Source: Centropus unirufus (lineage: Eukaryota > Chordata > Aves > Cuculiformes > Centropidae). From it: a DNA stretch of 64,000 bases. Shown here piece after piece: positions 1-10,339 of the stretch; positions within the stretch are counted from its first letter, which is position 1, and each line of letters begins with the position of its first letter. The position numbers and the translations under genes were made by a program. The DNA lies in contig VYZI01000002.1 of the NCBI GenBank assembly GCA_013397695.1, positions 496,001 to 560,000 on the forward strand, given 5' to 3'. A model generated the notes under the pieces. It did no database searches and was not told where the DNA came from. It worked only from the letters and a program-made list of their open reading frames with translations.

Positions 1-1631
1 GAATACAGTTTACAATTGTGCCTGAATCAGATCACCTGATCTTTTCATTATTTTGTACTTCCCCCATTTTGGCCTCCCTGGCAAATGTTAGCATTGACAA
101 GTCAATGTTTACTTCTAAATTGTTTATCAACTTAAAAAATGAAGACAAGACAGAGGCCACTGCTAGATTTTCTGTTTGTGCTGAATTTCAAGATAATAAG
201 TTAACAGGTGTGTAATTTGTTTAACATGTCAGCTTTGCTATAGAAGCCAAATATTTTGCAACAATACCACTGATATTTGGTTGAATTATTTTACTAAGAC
301 ACAGCAAATATCAGTGCTCCAGATACGTGCATAACGTGCCTACAAAAGCTGATTCAAATTATTGAAGAAAACATTGACACAAATCATATTAGACTGGCTG
401 ACAAGTCTACTGTAGCCACAAAGAATTTAATTAGAGTTTCAGCATTTGATAGTTAGCTACCAGGATATGAGAAGCTGATGATCTGATTTGACTTTGTATT
501 GCCTTGAAAATTCTTTATCCTCAGAAAACACTTCACAAAAGATCAGGTTATTGGTTAACAAGTAACTTCTGTATTTAAAGATGGGAAGTGCACAGAATTC
601 TGCTAAAATACATGGACATCAATAATATTGCCAGTTAAAAGCAAGTCAGGTTTTCCACAGATAGACAAATACACATATTGCGTGCCAACACACATATGGA
701 AAAGACATGCTTATTTCATTAAATGTTGGTCTGGAGCTTTCTGAATTTAGCAGGGCTACATAGTATTAAAACAACAGCCAACCAAATAGCCACAAACAGG
801 ATATCTGTTAATGTAAATGTTCTCCATTTACATTATCGACTAGAAAATGTAGAGCAAAAGTGATAAAATTATATTATATAAGTCGTCCAACATCATTTAC
901 TAGTTCTGTGCTACTACAAATTCATTAAATTAAACATATAAGATTTTGCCATATAGGATGTGACACTGCAAATCATAGCTTCAGATTGAACAGCTGATTC
1001 CCAAAATGACATGTAGATCATCATGCTATTTGGGGTACATTTTAAAAAAAGAAGGCAAATGGAATTAACTGTAATTGAAGGCAAAGTAAATTAACTGTCA
1101 TTATGAACAAGAGCAAGGAATAAAGATTTTGCCAGAAGAAGCAAAAGACTATGGACCTGCCCACTTTAACTCCATACACATAACTGATACACCTACTTCA
1201 TAAGCCTGATAACTTTAGGTTCCCTCAAAAAATCAAGGTACTTTGAAGGGTCAGCTTAGGTGTGAAGTGGGCTGAATCACACTTTGTAAGTGACTAAGCT
1301 CCTAATTTAGGCCTAATGAATCTGGGCTTTTGCAAAGAAGAGCACTTGTAAAAGGAAAAAATATTAACTGCTTTGGGTTCCTAAGTAGATCATGAAAATT
1401 ATAATGATAGCACACATTGCGCTGTCACAGAAAAATGAGACAATAATTGAGTTAAGTGACAGACTGCAAAATACCTCTTTTTGAAACAAATGGTGACAAA
1501 TGGGAGTTACAGAGCCTAAGAAGATGAAAAGAGATTTAGGGGTGGAATGATATCGGCAGCAGCACAGAAAGTCTTCAGTTTCTAAGAAGTAAATTTTAGA
1601 TAAAAATAGGGTTGTCCCTCTTGGAATGAAA
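1..1631. other. AT-rich non-coding stretch
   Basis: I see no gene here. The short open frames are interrupted, have no recognisable domain, and look like chance products of AT-rich sequence. Around 1285-1325 there is a weak resemblance to an old amniote interspersed repeat with a TAAGTGACT..AAGCTCCTAA..TTTAGGCCTAA pattern. It is too decayed to assign. Confidence 0.6.
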
Positions 1632-2286
1632 AATCATGGAATCATACATTCGCTTGTGTTGGAAAGGACATTAAAGTTCAGCCAGTTCCAAACCCCTTGC
1701 CATGGGCAAGGACACTTTCCACTAGATCAGGATGCTCATAGCCTTATCCAGCCTGGTTTTGAATACCTCCAGGGCTGGATAATTCACAACTTTAGGCAAC
1801 CTGTTCCAGCACCACACCACTCCCAAAGTAAAAAAAATTCTTCCTAATATCTGACATAAATCTACCCTCTTTCAGCTTAAAACCATTACCCCTCATCCTG
1901 TCACTTCTCTCCCTGACAAACAGCCCCTCCCCAGATTTCCTGTAGGCCCTCTTTAGGTACTGGAAGGCTGCAATATGGTGTTCCCTGATCCTTCTCCTGG
2001 CCAAACAACCACAACTCGCTCAGCCTGTCTTCATAGGGGAGGCACACCAGCCCTCAATCGTCTTCTAGGTCATCTTCTAGACTTACTCTAATGGATCAAC
2101 ATCTGTTCTGTGTTGAGGATTCCAGAAGTGAATGCAACAGGGCAGGTGAGGTCTCATGAGTGCACAATAGAGGAGGAGAAACCCCTCCTTCTCTCTGCTG
2201 GTTACATTTCTTATGATGCAGCTCAGGGAATGGTTGGCTTTCTGGGATGTAAGCATATCTTGTCAGATCACGTTAAGCTTCTCAAC
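1632..2286 (-). mobile_element. CR1 LINE fragment, 3' end, reverse orientation
   Basis: On the minus strand this reads as the last roughly 650 bases of a CR1 retrotransposon. It starts in the end of ORF2 (GAGAAGCTTAACGTG, then AGAAAGCCAACC and the CTGCATCATAAGAA block). It continues through the GACAGGCTGAGCGAG and GAGGGGTAATGGTTTTAAGCTGAAAGAGGGTAGATT-type region and the TGGAACAGGTTGCC block, and ends in a worn ATGATTCCATGATT tail at 1632. CR1 is the dominant LINE of birds and inserts by target-primed reverse transcription, so 5' truncation with an intact 3' end is the usual outcome. The copy carries many substitutions and cannot code. Its truncated end meets an oppositely oriented CR1 piece at about 2286. 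The subfamily is not assigned. Confidence 0.9.
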
Positions 2287-2818
2287 GTTGGAGGTAGCCA
2301 GCATAGCTTCACCAAGGGCAAGTCCTGCCTGACCAACCTAGTACCTTTCGGTGATGCAGTAACCACATCACTGGACACAGGAAAATCAGTAATTGCAATC
2401 TGTCTGGAGTTCTGTAAAACATGACACAGTTCCCCACAACATTCTCCTCTCTAAATTGGAGAGAGGTGGATTTGATGGGTGGACAGTTTGGTGGATAAGG
2501 AATTGAGGGTACTGATTGATGAGAAGCTCGAGATGAGACAGAAATGCGTGCTGGCGGCTCAGAAGGCCACATATACCCTGGGTTGCATCAAAAGAGGCAT
2601 GGTCATCAGGTGGAGGGAGGTGATTCTGCCTTTTCACTCTACTCTGGTGAGACCCCGCCTGGAATACTGCATCCAGGTCTGGAATACTTGACATAAGAAG
2701 GATAGGGAACTGTTGGAATTGGTTTAGAGAAGGGATACGAATGTGGTCATAGGAATAGAGCAAGGCTGCTACGAGAACAGGCTGAGTGAGGTGGCGTTGT
2801 TCAGTCTGGAGAAGAGAA
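2287..2818 (+). mobile_element. CR1 LINE fragment with internal deletion
   Basis: This CR1 ORF2 piece lies opposite to its left neighbour. About 2305-2345 encodes a worn FTKGKSCLTNLV reverse transcriptase block, and 2455-2507 encodes the region ending in TVWWIRN. The sequence then jumps at about 2508 to the later VLIDEKLEMRQKCVLAAQKA..GCIKRGMV block and runs on to the LFSLEKR-type block at about 2800-2818, where similarity stops. The section that should hold the catalytic (Y/F)ADD motif is missing, and so is the CR1 3' end. Because CR1 copies normally keep their 3' end, this piece must have lost it later or be part of a rearrangement. It cannot make an active enzyme. Confidence 0.85.
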
Positions 2819-3758
2819 CAGTGTCAATATTTTTGTGGTTGCTGTGGGCTACCGCTTGGTCAGTTGGCAATTTTATCAGTCAGGGGATAGGAAGAGAGTC
2901 CCAAGCTTCAATCCCTTTAAAATTCTCTTCTTTCAGGTCCTGTTTTTGTTATCCACTAGATGACCATACAACAACCAACAATATTTGAACATATTGCTGG
3001 CAGTTTTGTGGCTTTTTAGCATAAAGAAGGAAACATCTTATTCTCTGCTTTTCTTATTCCCTGTCTGTGTCCAGGCAGGTCCTGTTAATTCTGGTCATGT
3101 TGCAGCTCCCACCTTTTCCCAGTTACCTTGCTGAATCTGAAAGCTCCCCACTTTCTCCAAAGAAGCATAGAAAATGCCCCTATTTCCTATGGCCTTTGAT
3201 GAATGGTTGATAAGAACATCTCTAAAACAAACCCTTTTCAAGGTGAATCATGCTCTCAGATCACAAAGCAAAAGTCAACGAGGGAAACTCTACACAAAGT
3301 AGTGCCTTTGCTTACAAACTTCTGTGTGCTTCCTGACATGTATTTTTGCCTGATTTTTCTGTCTTTTTGGCTGATTTTCTTTTCTTAATTGTGCTTTACT
3401 GAGTTTCAGCTCAACCTGTGACCCTGTAATTTGCTTTACTGTTTCACTTGACACTTGAGTGATGTACAGCTTGTTTTTACTGCCCTGTTCATTTCCATAC
3501 TCTATGGGCAACCATAGCATCTTTTTTATAATACTGAGCAGCTGCTCAGAAGTTCATTTTGGATATTTCGATTTATTTTTTTTTCCTTTTTCTGGGTCCT
3601 TAATGCTATCTGTCCCAGTTTTTTTTGTCACACTGAAACATCTGATTTGGCAAGTTTTGCTCAGATGTTTGGGAAGATAAACTGAAAGCAAACAGAGATA
3701 AGGGGCTGCCCCCACTAGAACTGTTGTTAGTGAGACCTGGATCTCTGGATGAAGAAAG
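2819..3758. other. Non-coding stretch
   Basis: This is AT-rich sequence after the CR1 pair. It has T-rich runs around 3350-3390 and 3565-3630. No repeat family or exon was recognised. Confidence 0.5.
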
Positions 3759-3838
3759 GAAGGAAAGAAAGGAAAGGAAATGTTAGAAAGGAAAGGAAAT
3801 GTTTCTTTCTGAAGGAAAGAAAGGAAAGGAAATGTTAG
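3759..3838 (+). repeat. Purine-rich GGAAA-type repeat with 28-bp exact duplication
   Basis: This is a low-complexity tract of GGAAA and GAAAG units. An identical 28-base unit occurs at 3759-3786 and again at 3811-3838, 52 bases apart. A partial unit (AAAGGAAAGGAAATGTT) lies between them at 3787-3803. It looks like a purine microsatellite that expanded together with its ATGTTAG edge, probably through replication slippage. Confidence 0.8.
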
Positions 3839-5351
3839 CAAAAATATCACTAGGAGAACCTTAACTCTTTATGTGGTTCTGCCATCAAAAGAATCAGAAG
3901 TCCTCACTATAAATGTAAGATAATTCTCTGCTCCCTTCTGTACTATTCCCACATTGATTCTACTACAAAAATAAAGAAGGATAGAGAAGATCTCATGCCT
4001 GCTTCCTGGGACTTAAGCTTGCTATATGATTACCCAGATTACATGACTAATAGATATCCTGATTGATTACACAAAATTTTCATCTTTGGGTGAAAATACC
4101 TCTACAGAAAATTCCATTACTTGAAGCATTTGTATTCAGCATGAAATTTATAATTTGTAATTTCAGGAAGCATTTCAAGTCTTTCCATAGAAGAGTGAGA
4201 ACCAGCTGCACCTCCTGGCTGCAATTACAAATATTCAGCCTCTTTACCTGGGCAACAACTTCCAATAACAACAGCTGCTAACAGTTCTCTAATTTAAGCG
4301 TTGCTAAACATCCTTTCAGTTCTATCACAGTTTTTTTCAAGAAGGACAGTTCACAGTATGGCAAAAAAAAAAGAGGAGGAAATCCGTTTTTTAAATGTCC
4401 GATATGAATCAAACTCAGCTCCTTAGGCACAGACCACTTACTGAAAAAAAAATCACCGAGTAAAAATACTAAATATGTATAAACATGAAAGAACAGAGGC
4501 AAGTGTGTGTTCTGTAATATACATAGCTCAGTTTTGTAAATACATGCCTTCCTAAACCATACATTCTGTCTTATCTTTCATTGGAACTCCACTATCCCTA
4601 TCTAGACCATATTTCAGCATATTTCTGCCAAGTAGCAGAAATAGAGGGTAGTAAACCAAGGGGAAACAACAATATATTTGGGTGTCAGTGCAATCTAATT
4701 ACAATCACTGAATCACTCTTCACATCTCAGTCTTTGGAGCTCCTCTTTCACCCTGCAGATGGGCAGATAGACCAAGAAACTCCTCTGTTACTATAGAGAT
4801 CTAGAAATGTCACTGAGCACAAGTGGGACATGAGTGAACGCTGACTCCACTTGTCTCCATAGTAACATCACCATCTTCACCTCCAAGGGGTGTCCTTCGA
4901 GCAGCAGAGCCAAGGAACTTTGTGTTGGCAGTAACTTCTGAATTCTGCCAGGCTACCTGAGCTGAAATGATTAAATATCTATGAAGTACGATACAATGAG
5001 AGCTAATGGGTGATGCTTGAGGAGGAGACACCTTTATTCACTAAAGAAGCATGAAAAGAGTGTGAAGAAAACTTCTAGTGGAGCCTCAGTCAGCTTGTAT
5101 AATATAAATCGATTAAGCATTTGAGGGCAAAAGTAGTTGGCAGAAAAATTGATGCATGTGTTTTACACATTTATCTAGTTATAACACTGCACTGACACCA
5201 AGGCTGTGTATGGTGATGGAAAAGCCTTTTAGAAGTTTCTGGTATACGTAGTCCCACTTTACCTGGGATGTAGGAAAGGAAGAATGTAATTCCTGATACA
5301 TGGTTTGAACAAAAGTAAGTCCTCAATTTCGTTTGTTTTGGGATGCTCTTT
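3839..5351. other. Non-coding stretch
   Basis: No gene or recognisable repeat is seen. The short open frames on both strands show no domain and no coding-like features. Confidence 0.5.
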
Positions 5352-5389
5352 GAGGGTCAGGACTCAATGAGAAGCACGAGATGAGACAG
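5352..5389 (+). mobile_element. Possible short CR1 relic
   Basis: These 38 bases end in ATGAGAAGC-A-CGAGATGAGACAG. This matches the CR1 piece at about 2518-2541 with one mismatch over some 23 bases, and the preceding AGGGT..GA..AT bases also line up loosely. It may be a tiny CR1 ORF2 relic whose surroundings have decayed beyond recognition. Chance similarity is not excluded. Confidence 0.35.
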
Positions 5390-8300
5390 TAGCATTCTTT
5401 AGGACTATCCACACCCACTGTCACCAAAGGCAGGAATCACCATCTAGGTAGACAAGTCATTTTTATTGGTACCAACACAGTTTGACCCAATTTTTTTATC
5501 AACAAGTGATTTTAAAACAGAATTCCTCTTAAGACATGATTAATATGGATCCTAATGAAAAATGTATGGCATAGTGTGGCTATGCAATGCCTTCATTTAT
5601 TCAGATCATCATCTTTGTCAAAACAATACTTTGTCCTATATTATCATTGCCAGGGCCAGATTCAAGCTGACAATGGTGGTGGACTCATGCACCTGTAGCT
5701 TCCTCAGTTTCTGATATATATGATCAGAGGCTGACAAGTTCATTTGCATTCAGTTAAGTAATATACAAAATTTGTAGTAATATGAGATGTAGGACTTGGC
5801 ATTCATATTCTCTCACAGAAAGGTTTATTTAAACAAAACTGTGTGCATGAACCAGGGGGGAAATCTTTAATTATGCTTTGGCATGGCTATGTTTTTGCCT
5901 TTCATAATACTTCCTTTAAAAGCCTATAGAGGAAATGGTTGGGGTCTATGTTAGTAAGTGATGTGGGCTGATCTGCTGCATTTTCTTGCTTTGCAGAGAC
6001 TGTTCCTTTTCTAGGGTACCTCATACATGTTAGAAAAAGCATTAAACACTTGCTCCAACATAATGGGGCTTTTCAAATGCAGATATGCAGTGAGTGAGAA
6101 GGCATTATTTTTTTTCCTCACTGCAGACTCATTATCTTAAAATGTGAAAGGCTTGCCCTGGTGGTACACTTAAATCTCCTTATCCTTATGGTACACTCCT
6201 TATTTTGTTGAGTCTCCTCTTTTTTCAATACCCATTCTGTGGAGGCTGGCTCAGGGACGTGCCACGAATGACAAAACTCTAGAAAATTATATTTCCCTTA
6301 GGAAGGGAACGCAGCTAGCAAAGGATTACATATTCTTCTATTGCTGCAGCAGTCTCAGCCCTGTACTGCACAGTGGTGTTAAGTGACCTCTTGGGAGCTC
6401 TGCTGGTGGGTGAGGGCAACCAAGCATGGGCTCCTGAATGGCAAAACTGGTATCAGACAGTGGGAGAGGATTGCTGCTGTCTGGGAAGCCTCGAGTAACT
6501 GGTGAAACATCCCAGCTGGTGAAACTGAATCATGTTAATGGGTTTCAGATGTTCCCTAGCACTGATGGGCTGCTCTTTGCCCTTCTGCTATGGCTGTTGG
6601 CTTCCACCCTGTCTTATCTAAGTTTCAGATTGTTTTGCCCCTTTCACTTGTTCTTCCTGGAAATGTCCTCATCACCACTCCTCCATTCCTTTCCCCTAAA
6701 CCAATTTCCTCCTTAGACCCCTTTGGATTCTCTCTCTCTCTGTCTCCTCCACCCAAAAGTCCTGAACAGCTGAATTATAGTAGTATTCTTTGACTTTTCT
6801 TGCAGATGGCTGTTCTCCCATTTCCCATCTGAATGGTTTTAAATGAAAATTCTCTCGAGCAGTGACCACCTTCAATTTATGTTCATAAAGTGTTCTGGGG
6901 ACCTATGCTTGGATAGCATTAAATAGAACGATGATAAATTCGACTGCTAATGATAAAAACAAATGAACAAGTTTGCTTTACTGGAAGGTAAATCACAGAC
7001 AGTTCACCCTTTTGCTGCTGGTATTGTTGCTACAATTGCATTTTCTCTTGCAAAACACAGAAATAAAACAATGATTAAAATTAAATCTTGAGTCTGGACT
7101 CCTTTTTATGTCAGAGCAGCTAAACCCTTTAGGGGAAGGTTGTGTCAGGGAATATTGGCCCCGCAAAGAGTGATAATAGAGTAATAGAATAATGATGTTA
7201 ATGTACTAACCAGATTTGTGAAGGAATTAAACAGTAAGTGCTGATTTTTGTTCAGATATGTGTGTCTCTTGCTCTTGCAAATTAGACAGAGCTGTGCTTT
7301 AGCATCTGAGGGCAGATTTGGGAAACTCAATTATACAGAATTCAGACTATTATGCAGCTTTTTTTCAGCAGTTTTATACTGCATTTCTCGTTACTAAGAT
7401 AGGATAACTTGACAATGCAGCAGAGAAATTACTGTAAGAGTATTATTGAGTCTAATGTTCTGGAAATGTAGAGAAGTTATAATTCCCTAAATAATACCAA
7501 ATACATCTCCTAATGTCTAAACCCTATTTCTTCTCAACTAAAAGGCTAGGATTAAAAGTCTTCTGATCTCAATCTTTATTTGGTGTATTCGGAAACAAAG
7601 AGTAGCTTCTCAGTAGTCCATCATATTCCCTATGGATTAGCATAAGAATATAGTTTATTAGGAACTCCTAACTTTAATATAAAAAATTTACTGTGACATT
7701 GCCATGTATTGATCATAAAGGATAGGGTTAAGAAAGAAAAGTAGTAAGAAACAAAAGCAAGATAACTGCTTGTTTTAAAAATGTGTTTTCATTCTACATT
7801 TGTGAAAAAAATTTAACTTCTTATTTTAAAGGAACTGGATGAAATCTTATTTGTCACTCTACAGAACTGCTAGCCTTCAAACTATACCCCAGCTCCTCAA
7901 ATAGAATTGCTGTCAACCCAGTTCTGGAAGAAAATTGTACAAACATTCAGTGAATTGTGCAGCTTAATTTTTAAATTCTGGATGTTCTAAAGTATGTTCT
8001 TTTACTGAATATTATTTTCCTCTTTTTCTTCTCTTGTTTTTTCTTTTCACATAGTCCATCAGTGCATTTGCCAATATTTTAATAGTCTATCTAGACAATG
8101 AAATTAGAAGAAAACATTCTGTGCTACAAACCAGGGGCTGTTTCACAAGCAGCTGCTGAACAATAGTGCTTCTACCTTGTGTGGTGAGTTGAGTGTTAGA
8201 TTTAATTTCTTGCAGTTTAAAAAAAAAAGAAGAAAAAGTAGTTTTTTGCTTTCACTGTTGTGAAATATTGTAGGAGGTAAATTAACCTCCCACTACACCT

Positions 8301-8720
8301 CAATTTCTTATTTCTTAAACTTTTCAGGTCTGATTCACTGGTGTATGACTTCAATTTTAAGCAATGTTACAATGGGTATGCACAGGAAGAAGTGCAGCTG
8401 GTGTAGCACCAGGAAGAATCAGACCTATTATCTTGGCAAGTGACTAATCTTGCACTCCATAGCACAACCTTTAAAACAGCATCACACTTTTTATTCAGGA
8501 AGTAACTTTCTGCTTCAAGTGCTATTTACCGTCACCTATATGCTGCCTGCATTCCCCAAGATAGATACCACAGATAAGTTTACTCCTAGTAACTCTTGTC
8601 CTTTTTCAGAGTAAACTGGAGTGGAATGGATATTCGGAGTTGTGGGCAACATCTGACTAGGACCAAAAGTGACTGCTCAAAATATTATGGAGAAGGGCTG
8701 TTTCCAGACGAAATGAGACA
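5390..8720. other. Long AT-rich stretch without genes
   Basis: I see no exon with plausible splice sites plus an open frame, no RNA gene, and no recognisable repeat. There are short homopolymer runs, for example A10 at about 8220-8229. Confidence 0.5.
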
Positions 8721-9444
8721 ACAGGAACCTTGTGAAATTAAGTAGAGAGAGATGCAAGGTACTGCCCCTTCGAGGAAGATACTGACTGATGAGGAGCAGC
8801 TCTGCCATAGAAGGATCCTGGTGAGCAGCAAGCCAAGGATGAACCAGCCCTGGAAGCAAAGACAACATCATCCAGGCTGTATGAGCAGGAACAGAGCCAG
8901 CAGATTGAAGGAAGTGATTATTTTCCCCTACTCAGTGCTCGTTATACCACACTCCACCCAGCTTTCACCCCCTAGAACAAGATATTCATAAACTCCAGCA
9001 GGTTCAGGGGAGGAAAAGCGAGATGGCAATGGCGCAGAAGCACCTGAAGAGACTGAGGAGCCTGGGCTTGTTCAGCTCGGAGAAGAGATAGTGTCAGGGA
9101 ACCTAGCAGCAGCTTTCCCACACCTACAAGGAATAAAAGACAGTCAGGTTTTTTGCTGGGGTGCGTTGTGGGAGGATGTGAGACAATGGAGTTAAAGTAA
9201 AATAAGAAACGCTCAGACTGGGTATAAGGAAAAAAAACATTTTTCTCCTTGAAGAGAGTGAAGCAAAATAACGAGCTGCCAGGGAGTTTGGGCAGTCTCC
9301 ATCTCTGGAGATTTTAAAGCCCCAGCTGAACAAAGTCCTGGACAGCCTGGGTTGACCTCAGAACTGATCCAATTTTTAGCAGAAGGTTGAACTAGAAACC
9401 TCCTGAGGCCCCTCTTAAACTAACTGGCATATTCTTTGATCCTA
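8721..9444 (+). mobile_element. CR1 LINE fragment, 3' end
   Basis: This is a 5'-truncated CR1 on the + strand. Recognisable blocks in order are: ACCTTGTGAAATTAAGTAGA..GATGCAAGGTACTGC (ORF2 C-terminal part); GAGCAGCTCTGCCATAGAAGGATCCTGG; GAGGAGCCTGGGCTTGTTCAG followed by GGAGAAGAGA at about 9055-9088; TAAGGAAAAAAAACATTTTTCTCC at about 9226-9250; GGAGATTTTAAAGCC; and the AACCTCCTGAGGCCCCTCTTAAAC end block, with a worn ATTCTTTGATCC tail at about 9431-9443. The copy carries many indels and no usable frame. The polarity and 3' tail follow the usual CR1 insertion pattern. The subfamily is not assigned. Confidence 0.85.
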
Positions 9445-10319
9445 TTGGAGCAACAGTGGTCAAGAGTAAAGAGGTTCCATGCCAATAGCTTCTAGAGAAG
9501 ATACCAGTTCTGATGTGAGAGCAAAATAACTTCCTCTTTGAACAAAAAATCCTTTTTTTTTAATTTTCTTTCCCAATATTAACCTCTACAGAGATTGCTG
9601 GCTACTATAACAATACTTAAGATACATGGCAATTTACAACCCTGGAATCAGAAACACTTGAGTAACATCAACCCTTGACAGAATCAAAGCTTGGGTCAGC
9701 ATCCTCTTTATGATTCATCACCCTACTAATTTATCGTCATGTTAATATTATAGTTTTAGGAAAGAATGTGAAAGCTGATAATCTGTTGCTTTTTCTGCTT
9801 TATAAGTATATGCATAAGTTTATGAATTTCCTCTGTCCAGATGGACTTTTCACTTGCTTGCACCCTTTGTAATGAAAAACTCTCAAATGTGCTGCCAAAT
9901 ATTGTCCAAATCACATTGAAAAGAGACAATGGCAGCCTACACTGCTTAACAAGTAACCTAACTTGTAGAATAAGAATCAATGTCATAGCTGGCTTTCTTT
10001 TTATGTTTATATGACCAAATAGGTTAAGTTTGTATGACAGCAAATATCTATGAAATCACCTAGATTCCTTCTTATATCGATGTGAAAAAATAATTGTTTC
10101 CCATAAACAACTGTACAAATACTGATAGGATTTCAGATTGAATTTATTCATTATTTGTCACCCTTTCTCAAATGAAAATCGTTTTTTATTCTTATTGTTG
10201 GTTAAATAGAGATTCAGAAAAGGGGACAGCACATTATGGCATTTGTTGTGGTAGTTTTTGTACAGTTCTGGGACTTGCTGAAGCCCTTCCCAAGTTGCCT
10301 GGGCAAAGTGTGTGATTAT
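9445..10319. other. AT-rich non-coding stretch
   Basis: No gene, RNA gene or repeat was recognised. The minus-strand open frame across 9756-10043 has no family features and is treated as chance. Confidence 0.5.
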
Positions 10320-10339
10320 GGAGACTAGGGGGCCACTGG
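10320..10339 (+). promoter_or_regulatory. CTCF-like motif (candidate)
   Basis: The sequence ACTAGGGGGCCA shares the AGGGGGC core of the vertebrate CTCF motif. However, the upstream CC of the consensus is replaced by GA, so the match is only partial. It sits in a slightly GC-richer patch (about 10250-10400) of otherwise AT-rich DNA. This is motif similarity only and does not show binding. Confidence 0.2.

Noticed and set aside
2110..2424. Open frame of 104 codons on the + strand
   Set aside because: It crosses the junction of two opposed CR1 pieces, reading one of them in antisense; it is not a gene.
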